Origin: Megaleporinus macrocephalus
Taxonomy: Eukaryota > Chordata > Actinopteri > Characiformes > Anostomidae
Assembly: GCA_021613375.1 (NCBI GenBank)
Contig: CM038728.1
Coordinates: forward strand, 32,483,907-32,547,906
Length of the DNA: 64,000 nt
Direction of reading: 5' to 3'
The position numbers were made by a program, and so were the translations under genes. Shown piece after piece: positions 1 to 13,488 of this stretch (its first letter is position 1; every line of letters starts with the position of its first letter). The notes under the pieces were generated by a model. That model saw nothing but the letters and a program-made list of their open reading frames with translations, was not told where the DNA came from and did not search any database.

Positions 1-296
1 GGGTCTGTGGTCGGCATCATGAAGTGGATATTGTGTAATTGTGTGTGCGAGTGTGTGTACCGAAAGGCTGCATAGACGTGTACACATTTACTGAAGGTGA
101 CTGAGTGAGATTTAATGTTTAATCTTGCACCGGTCACCTGCTCACCTTCAGGAACACCTTCTCTGAGTGATGATGTCATATTCTTGGAGGTGAAAGTAAA
201 TTATTAGTCATATCCAGATATAGCTCTCTCTGTGTGTGTGACTTTGAAATCAGTGATATATCCCCTTACAGCAGCAGCAGGATATGGTAGAAAAGA

Positions 297-3200
297 CTAA
301 ACCCCCACACTAAACTTTAACCTCTAGATTTACACCAAACCCTAACCCCTACACTTACACTAAACCCTAACTCCTACATTTACACTAAACCCTAACCCCT
401 ACACTTACACTAAACCCTAACTCCTACATTTACACTAAACCCTAACCTCTATATTTACACTAAACACTAACCTCTACATTTACACTAAACCCTAACTCCT
501 ACATTTACACTAAACCCTAACTCCTACATATACACTAAACACTAATCCCTACATTTATACTAAACCCTAACCCCTACATTAACACTAAACCCTAACCTCT
601 ACCATACACTAAACCCTAACCCCTACACTTACACTAAACACTTACCTCTACATTTACACTAAATCCTAACCCCTACACTCACACTAAACACTTACCTCTA
701 CATTTACACTAAACACTAACCCCTACATTTACACTAAACCCTAACCCCTACACTTACACTAAACCCTAACCCCTACACTTACACTAAACCCTAACCCCTA
801 AATTTACACTAAACCCTAACTCCTACACTTACACTAAACCCTAACCCCTACACTTACACTAAACCCTAACCCCTACACTTACACTAAACCCTAACTCCTA
901 CACTTACACTAAACCCTAACCCCTACACTTACACTAAACCCTAACCCCTACATTTACACTAAACCCTAACTCCTACACTTACACTAAACCCTAACACCTA
1001 CATTTACACTAAACACTAACTCCTACATTTACACTAAACACTAACTCCTACATTTACACTAAACCCTAACTCCTACACTTACACTAAACACTAACTCCTA
1101 CACTTACACTAAACCCTAACCCCTACACTTACACTAAACACTTACCTCTCCATTTACACTAAACCCTAACCCCTACACTTACACTAAACACTTACCTCTC
1201 CATTTACACTAAACCCTAACCCCTACACTTACACTAAACACTAACTCCTACATTTACACTAAACCCTAACTCCTACATTTACACTAAACCCTAACTCATA
1301 CATTTACACTAAACCCTAACCTCTACACTTACACTAAACACTAACCTCTACATTTACACTAAACCCTAACTCCTACATTAACACTAAACCCTAACCTCTA
1401 CACTTACACTAAACACTAACCTCTACATTTACACTAAACCCTAACCCCTACATTTACACTAAACACTAACCCCTACACTTACACTAAACCCTAACCCCTA
1501 CATTTACACTAAACACTAACTCCTACATTTACACTAAACCCTAACTCCTACATTTACACTAAACACTAACTCCTACATTTACACTAAACCCTAACTCCTA
1601 CATTTACACTATACACTAACCCCTACATTTACACTAAACACTAACTCCTACATTGACATAAACACTAACTCTACATTTACACTAAAATCTAACTCTACAT
1701 TTACACTAAAACCCTAACTCTACATTTACACTAAACTTTAACCCTACAATTACACTAAAACCTAACTCCTACATTTGACTAAACACTAACCCTACATTTA
1801 CACTAAACCTTACTCCTACATTTACACTAAACCCTAACTCCTACATTTACCTAAAACATAACCCGTACATTTACACAAAACCCTAACTCCTACATTTACA
1901 CTAACACTAACCCCTACATTTACACGAAACTCTAACATCTACATTACACTAACCCTAACTCCTACATTTACACTAAACACTAACTCCTACATTTACACTA
2001 AAACCTAATCTCTACATTTACACTAAACACTAACTCCTACATTTACAGTAAACCCTAACTCCTACATTTACACTAAACACTAACTTCTACATTTACACTA
2101 AACCCTAACTCCTACACTTACACTAAACACTAACTCCCTACATTTACACTAAACACTACCCTACATTACACTAACACTAAACCACATTAACAACACTCCC
2201 CTACATTTACACTAAACCCTAACTTCTACATTTACACTAAACACTAACCCCTACATTTACACTAAACACTAACCTCTACATTTACACTAAACACTAACCC
2301 CTACATTTACACTAAACCCTAACCTCTACATTAACACTAAACACTAACCCCTCCATTTACACTAAACACTAACCCCTACACTTATACTAAACCCTAACCC
2401 CTACATTTACACTAAACACTAACCCTACACTTACACTACACCCCTAACTCCTACACTTACACTAAACACTAACTCCTACACTTACCTAAACCCTAACTCC
2501 TAATTCTACAAACACTAACACTCCTACATTTACACTAAACCCTAACTCCTACACTTACACTAAACACTAACTCCTACATTTACACTAAACCCTAACTCCT
2601 ACATTTACACTAAACACTAACCCTTACATTTACACTAAACCCTAACCCTACATTTACACTAAACACTAACCCTACATTTACACTAAACACTAACTCTCCA
2701 ACATTACCACTAAACACTAACTTCTACATTTACACTAAATCCTAATGCCTACATTTACACTAAACCCTAACCCTTACATTTACACTAACCCTAACCCCTA
2801 CATTTACACTAAACACTAACTCCTACATTTACACTAAACACGAACATCTACATTTACACTAAACACTAACTCTACATTTACACTAAACCCTAACTCCTAC
2901 ATTTACACTAAACCTTAACTCCTACATTTACACTAAACCTAACCCTACATTTACACTAAACACTAACTCCTACATTACACTAAACACTAACTCCTACATT
3001 TACACTAAACCCTAACTCCTACATTTACACTAAACATAACCCTACATTTAAACTAAACCTTAACTCCTCTATTTACACTAAACGCTAACTCCTACATTTA
3101 CACTAATCACTAACCTCAGCATTTAAAATAAACCCTAACCTCTAAATTTACACTAAACCCTAACCTCTGCATTTACACTAAACCCTAGCCCCTACATTTA

Positions 3201-3705
3201 CACTAAACACTAAGCCTTACATTTACACCAACCCTAACCCCTACATTTACACTAAACACTAACTCCTACATTTACACTAAACACGAACTTCACATTGACA
3301 CTAAAAGACTAACTACTCACATTTACACTAAAGCCTAACTCCTACATTTACACTAAACATTAAGCCTCTATTACACTAAATCATAACTCTACATTTACAC
3401 TAAACACTAACTCCTACATTTACACTAAATCACGAAGCCTCACAGTTACACTAAACCTAAGCTCTACATTTACTACGAAACACTAACTCCTACATTACAC
3501 TAAAAAACGTACTCTACAGGACAATAAACACTGACTCCTACATTTACACTATAAGCTAATCGCCTACATTTACACTAAAACCTAGCCCTACATTTACACT
3601 AAACACTAACTCCTACATTTACACTAAACACTAACTCCTACATTTATACTAAACACTAACTCCTACATTTACACTAAACACTAACTCCTACATTTATACT
3701 AAACA
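297..3705. repeat. 25-bp minisatellite containing the telomere motif CCCTAA, about 135 copies
   Basis: Tandem units of about 25 bases, such as TAAACCCTAACCCCTACAC followed by TTACAC. Copies vary mainly at CCC/CAC (so CCCTAA or CACTAA), CCCC/CTCC and CACTT/CATTT. Units are regular up to about 1650 and increasingly degenerate to 3700. No gene is visible. Confidence 0.95.
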
Positions 3706-3965
3706 CTATGTCACTGGCACCAAAATGCAACTGCTGCAACATTTAAGGTGGATGGAAAATGTTTTGACACCTGTATGTAACTGCTGCAACATTTAGGGTG
3801 GAATGAAGAATTCACTAGCACCAGAATGTAAGTGCTGCAGCACTTAAGGTGGAATGAAAAGTTAATTAGCAGCAAAATGTAAATGTTGCAGTTTTTAAGG
3901 TGGAATTGAAATTTGTTAGCACCAGAATGCAAGTAACACACCAAGGAGAGATGGAAAGTTAAAAA
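3706..3965. repeat. Four diverged ~55-60-bp tandem units
   Basis: Each unit has an AGCACCAGAATG-like block, a TGCTGCA-like block and TTAAGGTGGAATGAA. It begins directly at the end of the 25-bp array. Confidence 0.7.
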
Positions 3966-4108
3966 AAGCTTGTGAAGCTTATTAAGACATTCCATGTTTT
4001 ACAGATTTATAGAACATGAACGTAATCTGTGACACAGAAGAGGAGTTGCATATGAAATGTGGGAAAATACATTATTCACCCCAGAAAAGTGGAATTACTT
4101 ATTTTTCT

Positions 4109-4110
<2 letters not shown>

Positions 4111-4149
<39 letters not shown>
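4111..4149. repeat. (CT)n microsatellite
   Basis: About 19 uninterrupted CT units. A (GA)n run follows at 4311-4343. Confidence 0.95.
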
Positions 4150-4152
<3 letters not shown>

Positions 4153-4305
4153 CACACACGTAATCTGAGAGAGAGACACAGAAGGAGAGAGTAAGGCCTC
4201 TCAGTGTCCATTACACTTCTAACAGATCAATACTGACCATAACGGCCATAACGACCCACTGACAGCTTCCTACAGCACAGATATAATGACAGCATTAAGA
4301 GAAAG

Positions 4306-4310
<5 letters not shown>

Positions 4311-4343
<33 letters not shown>
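4311..4343. repeat. (GA)n microsatellite
   Basis: About 16 GA units, with interrupted GA-rich sequence continuing to 4381. It can pair with the nearby (CT)n. Confidence 0.95.
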
Positions 4344-4347
<4 letters not shown>

Positions 4348-4469
4348 ACAGACAGAAAGAGAGAGAGACAGGGAGAGAGAGCTCAGTGACAGCTCAGCGT
4401 TAGACGGAAGCAGTGACTTAACCATGAAAGATAGGAACAACCTGCCTTCTCTGAAATCCCTGTTCATAT

Positions 4470-5270
4470 AGTGTGTGATTGGTGTGTATATAGTGTGTGA
4501 TTAGTGATTAAGGAGTGTATAATTGGTGTTCATACAGAGTGTGATTAGCACTTCTATAATGTGTGATTGATGTTTATATAGTGTGTGATTAGTGATTTTA
4601 GAGTGTATGATTGATGTTTATGCAGTGTGATTAGTACGTACAGTGTGTGATTGGTGTTTATAAGGTGCATGATTGGTGTTTATGCAGAGTGCGATTAGTA
4701 CTTATATAGTGTGTAATGGATGTTTATATAGTGTATGATTGATGTTTATGTAGTGTGTGATTAGTACTTGCATAGTGTGTAATGGATGTTTATATAGTGT
4801 ATGATTGGTGTTTATGTAGAGTGCGATTAGTACTTATATAGTGTGTAATGGATGTTTATATAGTGTATGATTGATGTTTATGTAGTGTGTGATTAGTACT
4901 TGCATAGTGTGTAATGGATGTTTATATAGTGTATGATTGGTGTTTATGTAGTGTGCGATTAGTACTTATATAGTGTGTAATGGATGTTTATATAGTGTAT
5001 GATTGGTGTTTATGTAGTGTGTGATTAGTACTTATATAGTGTGTAATGGATGTTTATATAGTGTATGATTGGTGTTTATGTAGTGTGTGATTAGTACTTG
5101 CATAGCAGGTGATTGGTGTTTATATAGTGTGTGATTAGTGATTAAGGAGTGCAAGATTGGTGTTCATATACTGTGTGATAAGTTCTTATATGGTGGGTGA
5201 TTCGTGTTAATGTATTAATGTAGTGTGTGATTAGTGGTTTTATGTAGTGATATATATAGTGATTAGTGTT
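4470..5270. repeat. 22-bp minisatellite organised as 66-bp higher-order units
   Basis: The base unit is like GTGTGTGATTGGTGTTTATA plus TA. Three diverged 22-mers (TAATGGATG, TGATTGGTG and TGATTAGTAC types) form a 66-bp unit repeated at least six times between about 4690 and 5100. Confidence 0.9.
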
Positions 5271-5329
5271 AACACTCAGAGTGGGCAGTTAACCAATCCA
5301 GTGCATGCGGTAGTGAAAGAACATATTGT

Positions 5330-5575
5330 TGCTGTCCAGTGAAAAACATGTATCTCTTTCGATTTTGAGTTTTCTACATCATTTAAACATGCTAGTGGAC
5401 GTTCACATAGTGTGACAGTTTCGTGATGATTGGACCAATAGAAGTGCTTCAAAACAACTTGGAAAAAATTCTGGTTCCATTGACTTACATTGAAAGTAAA
5501 GTATGTTTTTGGTCTCTCCTGTAAAGTTGCAATTTTGGAGATACTTGTTTTTCATTAGACAGCGACGATATACAA
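5330..5575. mobile_element. Short inverted-repeat transposon (MITE), family 1
   Basis: The left end GTTGCTGTCCAGTG plus AAAAACATGTATCTC is inverted at the right end, which ends ACTTGTTTTTCATTAGACAG. The body contains CTGGTTCCATTGACTTACAT. No coding capacity. Related copies lie at about 5695-5893, 9712-9940, 27480-27680, 27745-27940, 30640-30840 and 44085-44270. Confidence 0.7.
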
Positions 5576-5694
5576 GCAGAAAAATCCCACACGTTAATAA
5601 ATTGTGAAATTTGAATGATAATAATTGTAAAACAATTAGCATGTGTAATCAATATAAGGAGAAAACAACAAAATAATCAATCAGAAAATCGATT

Positions 5695-5893
5695 TTGAAT
5701 CAATTTTGAGTTTTACATAATTTGAACACAGCAGTGGTTCAAATTTTCACGATAAATGGACCAATAGAAATGTTCCAAAATAGCTTGGAAAAAATTCTGG
5801 TTCCATTGACTTACATTGAAAGTAAAGTATGTTTTTGGTCTCTCCCGTAAAGCAATTCTGGAGATACTTGTTTTTTTATTGGACAACGACGAC
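5695..5893. mobile_element. MITE family 1, truncated copy
   Basis: Shares ACCAATAGAAATG, CTGGTTCCATTGACTTACAT and GGAGATACTTG with the copy at 5330. The left end is missing or diverged. Confidence 0.65.
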
Positions 5894-6094
5894 ATTTATT
5901 CCAAATACTTGTAAAGTAGAGGATTGTGGGATATTTGCCATGTGCTCACATGTGCAACTTACAATGCCTCAAGTATAAACCTAGTTGTAGATGGTTAGTT
6001 GGCCTCAGCCGTGGAAAGTGCTCTAAGGACATTAAGCGGGCCAGTTTGACGTATGGCAGTCATTTTCTTATGTGATTCTTTTAGGAGAAAATAA

Positions 6095-6490
6095 TTTATT
6101 CAAATCAAAATCAAATCAATGTATATTTGTCACATACAAAGTCATACATGGTACAAGTAGCAGTGAAATGCTTTAGCATCTGCCCGCTCACATGAAACAA
6201 TAAGATATTATCTAAAACATTAATAAAATAAATAAAGAATAAAAATAAGAATACGATAAAGGAGAAAAAATAAAAATAAAAGTAAATAATACACATATAT
6301 TAAAGTTTACACTTCAGAAAACAGACAGAAGAGTGCGATGGGGAGGAGCATTGTTGAATAAAGTGCAAAATGTGCAACAAGTGGATGAAATCAATGACTG
6401 AAATGAATGAAAGTGAAACATAGTGCTGTGCAACAGAGCAGAAGTCCTGTATATGATGTGCGTGTGAGGTGATTCTAGTTGCTGCCCTGG
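6095..6490. repeat. Probable dispersed teleost repeat
   Basis: The block AAATCAATGTATATTTGTCA, followed by CATACAAAGTCATACATGG and GCAGTGAAATGCTTT, is a sequence type I recognise as dispersed in many fish genomes. An A-rich stretch (6210-6295) follows. The boundaries are a guess. Confidence 0.4.
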
Positions 6491-7147
6491 TTCAGCATCC
6501 GAGTATGGATGTCAAACCCTCACAAGGGTTCTGCGGGTGCGATAGGGGCAGAAATGCCTGGGGAGTAGGCTATTTACTTGCAACCATTGTTTCATAAAAC
6601 ATTTTTCATAAAACAGTAGCTTTGAAACAAACACAAACCCCAATATCTACATCACAAATATAATCAGGTTAATTCCAATGAAATCATTAATCTTCACTAA
6701 TACATGTACACAGTGTTTTTAATAGACTGCTTTAATGCTGTACGTTGTAATGCATGTTTAACACGTTGCTCTGATTTTATCTCGAAGTTTTTGGCCCTGT
6801 TTCAGTGGGTTCAGTGGAAGTAACGCTGAATGTGATAAAGGGCTGATTCTGTGCGTGAATGAAGGGAAAGGCAGCTGATGTGTGTGCCTGAGCAGCGCTA
6901 TAGAGAGACTATACAGGCTCTATAGTGTTAGAGTAACCAGGAAACACAGCTGCGGAGCACAAGCATGTGACCTGCAGGAGCGTTTAAATCAGCATGCAAA
7001 CACGGTTAGCGTAGCAAGCCGACAGCGAGTCACCCACATACAAGGATGCAGTTCTGTTTTTGGTGGAATCCAGTGATTTTTTTTCCAAACTTCCTCCACA
7101 GCTCTATAAGTGGCTCAGCTGTAAATCAAGGCATGTACCGTGGTTTG
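6491..7147. other. Gene-free stretch
   Basis: I see no conserved coding frame, splice-bounded exon or obvious repeat here. The longest open frames are short and lack context. Confidence 0.5.
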
Positions 7148-7334
7148 CTGTAAAACAGTGGTGGTGATGGGAACCAGGGGTCACAATGTCTACAGCATGA
7201 TCATAGATATTTTATTTACTATCAAAACCATCAGTGAAAACTTATTATAGACTCACTCTGCTCTTTACTGGTACTGCAGTCTAGCACATCTACACCTGCA
7301 CATATAGACTGACCTCACCTTCTGTCTGAATAAT

Positions 7335-8440
7335 CTGGAATATACACCGATCAGCCATTACATTAAAACTACCCTCCTTCAATCTATACACATTGTTTAT
7401 TCTATCAGCTCCACTTACTATATAGGAACACTTTGTTGTTCTACAATTACACAATGTAGTCCATGTGACTGGCTGCATACATTGTTTATCCCCTTTCACC
7501 CTGTTCTTCACTGGTCCGGACTCCCACAAGATCTCCACAGAGCAGGTACTATTAGGAAGGTGGATCATTCTTAGCACTGCAGGGACATTGACATCCCTTA
7601 CAAAAAATAAGTATACTTAAAGTTCTTTTTATTAAGTATACTTTATTCAGTTACTATACTCATGTCATTGTACTAGTAGTACACTAGTATATGTACTATT
7701 TTAATACTTCTTGGGACTAAATTGGCCCACTTTCTAGTTTTTAAAAGTATACTTTTAAGTACACTTTAAGTGTAAGAGTAGTAAACCAAGTATACAACTA
7801 GTTTACATCTTTTGTACTGAAACTACACTAAAAGTAAACTTTACTGTTAGTTTACTAGCTTGTAAGTTTTGTGAACTTAATACTTATAATTTACTGCTTA
7901 TATTATTGTTGTACTTTAAGGTATATGACTAGGTTTAAGAGTTTTTTTTTCTACTTAAAATAGAACTTAACAACGTTTACTTACTCACCAGTGGACACAC
8001 GTAAAATAAACAAGACACACTCAGATTAAGAAACATATTTGTATCTTTATAAATCTTTATAAATCAAATTTTAAATAAATATTGTACTGGATGTGTTTTA
8101 GTGCAGAGCAAAAATACTTACTTCTACTATCTCAATCAAAAGGTTAAGTGTATGTAAAGGTCCAATATACTTAGACTGTTCTATACTTATCAGTATAACC
8201 CCAGCATACTTAAGTATAACTGTGTTTAGTATATCACTGAGAAGTACATAAAAAGTAAATTGAAAGCATACGCACTTCCTTTTAGTTTAAACTAATTGTA
8301 CACTTGAATTATCTTCTTTTTTGTAAGGGATGTAGTGTGTTAGTTTGGTGTGGTGTGGTGTGAGTGGATCAGACACAGCAGCGTTGCCGAGTTTTAAACC
8401 TTATCTGTAGGTGTCAGTGTCTATTAACTATTGTCTGTCT
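7335..8440. mobile_element. Palindromic teleost repeat split by a later insertion
   Basis: The left part starts ACACCGATCAGCCATTACAT and contains AGATCTCCACAGAGCAGG and GGATCATTCTTAGCACTGCA. The right part (8330-8440) has GTGAGTGGATCAGACACAGC. Together they correspond to the element seen more fully at 33190-33570. The interruption at 7595-8329 is a separate element. Confidence 0.65.
7595..8329 (+). mobile_element. 735-bp inverted-repeat transposon (no coding capacity), copy A
   Basis: Starts CCCTTACAAAAAATAAG and ends with the inverse of CCCTTACAAAAAAGAAG. The inside is rich in AAGTATACTT-like palindromes. A second copy lies inverted at 17084-17811. It sits inside an older repeat. Target duplication is unclear: the flanks ACAT and ATGT are inverted, not direct. 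Confidence 0.85.
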
Positions 8441-8940
8441 GATAAAAAACCCTTGCTGAAAAAAAAACAGCACAGACATTCTATACTGGTTTCTGCTGGT
8501 AGAGTGCCGGTCTGATGCTGGTTTAGCTGGTCACCCAACATGAATACTAGCATTCAAAACTCAACACATGCTGGATTTGCTGGATATCAGCCATGCATGT
8601 TTTATTTCAGGGACTCCACTAAATTTTAAATACTTTGTGAGTAAAGTATATAATTTCATTTGCTGCTCATTTTTCATCTTATTTTTATTAATATTTATAA
8701 TTTGTAAATTACAGACAGTGCACAATCAAATACACTTAATAGGATAAAGAATAAGAATAATAAGGATAGTAAGGAGAGGAGATGTGTGATTATCTGTACG
8801 TGTAGGTATATGGATATTCTGTACACATGCAGGTCTAACTGAACATACAAAATATTACAGGATGATATGAAGATAAATGTAAACATCTGTACAGCTGTGC
8901 AAAGAAGCAATATGTAACAGAGGAGTTACTGTAAACCAGA
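8441..8940. other. Gene-free stretch
   Basis: AT-rich sequence with no supported gene. Confidence 0.5.
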
Positions 8941-9600
8941 GAAATTGAGTTTAGCCATAAAGTGTGAGGGGAAGCTCTGGGGAAGAAGCTGTTAGTCTGT
9001 CTGGTTGTGCTGGTCCTGAGTTGTCTACCAAAGGGATGTGTCTGGAAGAGGTGATGTCCAGGATGTGTGGATGAACTTGATGATCACTGCGTAGAACTGG
9101 ATTATCAGAATCTGCCACAGGTTTGAATTTCTTTACATATATTTTGGCTGGGTCTAACCCCCAATGAGCCTCGCCAGGGGCGACAGTGGTGGGAAAAAAA
9201 CCTTGAGAGGAACCAGACTCAAAAAGGGGAACCTGTCCTCCTCTGGTCCGCTCCTGACAGCAAAACCAGTACAAATACAATAAGAGTAAGATTCACTACT
9301 TTGTGCATAAATGAATGTCGAGGCGGAAAGGAGGAGAAGAAGGGACTGATAAGTAAACTGAATCTTGAAAGTGTCCATGGGTCATGCAGGCGAGTTTTCA
9401 ACAAACACTGGGCAGCAAGAAGGTCCATGATGGTAAAACTGGTCCAGAATGCAGGCAAATGGGGGCTCCTGGTCACAGCAGACGAAGCAGCAGCATTAGA
9501 TGGCAAGATGGGCAGTTGTTCAGCATTAGACCACATGGGATGGGCAGTTGTTGAGCTCAACGAGAAAAAACACACAGTTAGTTCTGCTGTGGGTGATTAG
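8941..9600. repeat. Probable dispersed repeat fragment
   Basis: Contains AATGAGCCTCGCCAGGGG and CTTGAGAGGAACCAGACTC, blocks I recognise from dispersed repeats in fish. Both strands have open frames of about 100 codons, but none resembles a known protein and the strands overlap. Family not identified. Confidence 0.4.
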
Positions 9601-9711
9601 TTTTTAATTTCTGATAGCTATAACCCCAGTGGTCCGTTTACTGGACAGTGAAATCCACTCAGAAGACAATTACACACATTCTCAGACCATAATCTACTAT
9701 CCTTCCTACAC

Positions 9712-9940
9712 ATCGTCGCTGTCCACTGAAGAATATGTATCTCTATTTTTGTTTATTTTGAGTTGCCTACATCATTTGAACACATCTATGGCTGTTTACA
9801 TTGTGAGGAATAGACCAATAGAAGTGCTCCAAAATAGCTTGGAAAATATTCTGGTTCCATTGACTTACATTGAAAGTGAAGTATGTTTTTGGTCTCTCCT
9901 GTAACGTTGCAATTTGGGAGATACTGTCTTTTCATTCTTT
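9712..9940. mobile_element. MITE family 1 copy
   Basis: Begins TCGTCGCTGTCCACTGAAGA and ends GGAGATACTGTCTTTTCATT, the family's inverted ends. The body contains CTGGTTCCATTGACTTACAT. Confidence 0.7.
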
Positions 9941-9944
9941 TATC

Positions 9945-10828
9945 AAAAAATGATAACATAAATAATTAGAGCATCATTTGTGAAATACAGAATGTCCTGG
10001 GAGGTCTGGAACCCTCTGAATGTTACAAAATCATACTTTCCTTGAATGAATGCACTATGATGTTCCGTTGTCATTATTTAGCTGTTAACTTACAATCAGT
10101 GGGCTGCCTGAGGATGGCGCTGTAGCTGACTGGTTCATCCAGTTGGCCATTCATAGCCGAGCAACTGTAACTATATCTGGGATACCTCTGAAAATTCTAC
10201 AATATGCTGTAGCATATCTGTAAATCTGAAAATATCTGGTTGTCTGGTTGGAAAATTGATGTTTTGGAATTTTAAAGCCTTAAAATATAAGTGATCTCAG
10301 CACTTTGTATGATATTTAATTTAATACTCATAGTTTATTTTATTACTGTTCAGCTGTTCAGTCTCTAAAGCACTATTATTATTATTATTATTGACCTGAG
10401 TCAGCAAGTTTCCTGCTCTGTTCTAAGCTCAGTGAAGTGTGTTGAAGTTATTGTCTATGCTACTAGACTATATGCCACAGATCCAGATGAGGCTGAAAAA
10501 CGCTGCCGGGCTCCTGTAACAGCATCTGCAGCTCTCCCACCGTCACCCTGGCCTTGAGTGCTGGCAAACTCTCTCAGAGTCGCTGTATAAACACTGCTGT
10601 ACTGAGCACATGCTGCTTTTGAGGATATGCTTCGGTACGAGACGCTGAGTTTATAGCTTTCAGTTCTGCTCTTTTAGGTTTCATATGCAGAGCAGCTAAA
10701 AAAACTGCAGCTACAGCAACACTGTTCGCATCAAAAGTTTGAGGACATCTAGCTCTTCAACACGTCTTATATACAAACAATCAACAGTGTTGATCTGCAT
10801 TAAGTGACCATCTTAACAGGCTAATCAG
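9945..10828. other. Gene-free stretch
   Basis: No supported gene. A patch at about 10480-10680 is GC-richer and of higher complexity than its surroundings but has no coding signature. Confidence 0.45.
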
Positions 10829-10856
10829 GTATATATATATATATATATATATTATA

Positions 10857-10896
<40 letters not shown>

Positions 10897-11108
10897 TACA
10901 GTACTTAAACAATATCACATATTGCCAATATTACTGAGATGCCAATATGCCAGTGCTAACTTGGCAATGAAGCAAAAGCCACACCCACTTGCGGTGATGT
11001 AAGCACTCAAATCTTCCAACCAACCATCCTTAGGCCAAAAGTGTGTCTACTTGCAGATATCTCAGGGTATATATGGTCTGACTTTGATTTCTTTAAGATT
11101 TCTTACTG

Positions 11109-11181
<73 letters not shown>

Positions 11182-11198
11182 ATTATATTATATATATA
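10829..11198. repeat. Two (TA)n tracts
   Basis: (TA)n at 10829-10892 and 11112-11198, interrupted by TTATA. The sequence between them is unremarkable. Confidence 0.95.
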
Positions 11199-11945
11199 CA
11201 CTCACTCTGATTTTATTCTGATTACTCAGTGTATATATACTCTTACTCTGATTTTATTCAGATTACTCAGTGTATATATACTCTTACTTTGATTTCATTC
11301 AGATTACTCAATGTATATATACTCTTATTATAATTTCTTTCAGATTTCTCAGTGTATATATACTCTTACTCTGATTTGTTTCAGATTACTAAGTGTATAT
11401 ATACTCTTACTCTGATTTCATTCAGATTACTCAGTGTATATATACTCTTACTCTGATTTTATTCAGATTTCTCAGTGTATATATACTCTTACTCTGATTT
11501 TATTCAGATTACTCAGTGTATATATACTCTTACTTTGATTTCATTCAGATTACTCAATGTATATATACTCTTATTATAATTTCTTTCAGATTTCTCAGTG
11601 TATATATACTCTTATTATAATTTCTTTCAGATTTCTCAGTGTATATATACTCTTACTCTGATTTGTTTCAGATTACTAAGTGTATATATACTCTTACTCT
11701 GATTTCATTCAGATTACTCAGTGTATATATACTCTTACTCTGATTTTATTCAGATTTCTCAGTGTATATATACTCTTACTTTAATTTCTTTCAGATTTCT
11801 CAGTGTATATATACTCTTAAATTTTTTTCAGATTACTCGGCATATACATACTTTTACTCTCACTTCTTTTAGATTACTTAGCGTTTATATACTCTTACTC
11901 TGATTTCTTTCAGATTTTTAGTGTATATACACTCTTACTTATATT
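11199..11945. repeat. 41-bp minisatellite, about 18 copies
   Basis: Unit GATTACTCAGTGTATATATA then CTCTTACTCTGATTTTATTCA. A block recurs after about 248 bases (11281 and 11529), suggesting duplication of six units. Later copies (after 11800) are diverged. Confidence 0.93.
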
Positions 11946-12315
11946 TCTGATTTGCAGCGTTTAATACAGTAACCATGAGACAACAACAAGACGCTTTGGG
12001 ATAGATGGATGCTAAACCTAAAAACATTCCCTTCTAAAAACAAAACAAAGTGATATACGGTGCTGTATAGATAAAGGGGTGTATATATAGTTTTTAAGGT
12101 CCTGTGGTGCAGTTTGGAGTTCCTGTACATGTTCAGTGAGTAAATTCCTTCTGCTCTCGCTGATTTGTCATGCGCCTGATGGAGAACAAGAGTGTGTGAA
12201 ACAGCGAAGGCAGCGAGTTCATCCCCCAGCCCCCCCAACCAAACAGCACCCCCCCGACTCTCCAGAACATTCCTTACATAAATCTGAAGGGCTGCATGTT
12301 TTTGTAAGAAACCTG

Positions 12316-12318
<3 letters not shown>

Positions 12319-12376
<58 letters not shown>
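12319..12376. repeat. (GT)n microsatellite
   Basis: About 29 GT units. Confidence 0.97.
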
Positions 12377-12379
<3 letters not shown>

Positions 12380-13453
12380 AGGACTCCACACAATTTACAG
12401 CATCCATGCAGCTGTACAGGGCTGGATGCACTAAATACACTGGCCTTTTTTTTTTGGAAACACCCACAATTTAGCAGCACTGTCCAAAATAGGACAAACA
12501 AGCATCTTTATTTGTATCATATTTATTTTTCTACATCATTTGAACTTAGCAGCTGCTTGTTATGATGAAAGGAGCAACAGAAATGCTCCAGATTCGCGTA
12601 GAGTAAAATGTCTTAACCATAACTTATTAGACGTTATGAAGGTTTTGGCCAGGGTTACTGCTTTGAAGACAGCTTTTGGCTGTTATGGTACTGTTTCTCA
12701 ATAGAAAGGGCCCTCTAAGCATCCTTTATCCAGTATAAATATCCAAATAAATATCCAAATAATCTTCATTCGATTTTTTTATTTCTGCATATATGTTATT
12801 TACTTGTTTTATTTTGCTGGAATACATGAATGCCTAGATTAATCTTTAGTGGTGCAGGTATTATTTGTAGGGATGGAGAGACCTAATTGGGTTGCAATTT
12901 GGTACTGACACTCGGATGCCAAGTAGTGATATTTTATTACATAAATTGTACATACAAATTAAGGTTTTTGGTACTAAATGAATTGAAAACAGTTGCATTG
13001 AGTAAAACAGGCGGACTGTGGATATTGTGGACAGTAGATATAAAAGTTTTACTATTAGAATATCATTAGCAATTAAAAAATACTACATGTAATTGCAATG
13101 GTCTGCATTTTGATTGTTATATCATGATTTTAGTATCACAATATTATCGTATCGTGGAGCCTTTCCGCCCCTAAATATTTGGTCTCAGACTACAAGACAC
13201 AAGGTGGCTCAAGTACTTGGAACAATCCACTGCAGACTGACCATTGTTAAAGGATGAGAGGATCAAACTGGTCAGAGCTACAGTCTCTAACTGTACACCA
13301 TCATGGTGGGGCCACAGGAGAGGGCTTTCTGATAAAGTTGGCAAAACGTAGCCCAGCATTTTGTTTACATTCAATATTTTCCATTAACTTTCATTAATAC
13401 TGCTTATGTAGTCTCTTTAGTGCGCCTTTCAGCCAAATGACCCCTCCCCACCC

Positions 13454-13456
<3 letters not shown>
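12377..13456. other. Gene-free stretch
   Basis: No supported gene. A short degraded piece of MITE family 1 (ACATCATTTGAACTTAGCAG, then GAAATGCTCCAG) lies at about 12530-12595. Confidence 0.45.

Positions 13457-13487
<31 letters not shown>
13457..13487. repeat. (CT)n microsatellite
   Basis: About 15 CT units in a pyrimidine-rich context. Confidence 0.95.

Positions 13488-13488
<1 letters not shown>

Noticed and set aside
9219..9600. Gene suggested by overlapping frames of about 100-118 codons
   Set aside because: Open on both strands, within a probable dispersed repeat, no recognisable domain.
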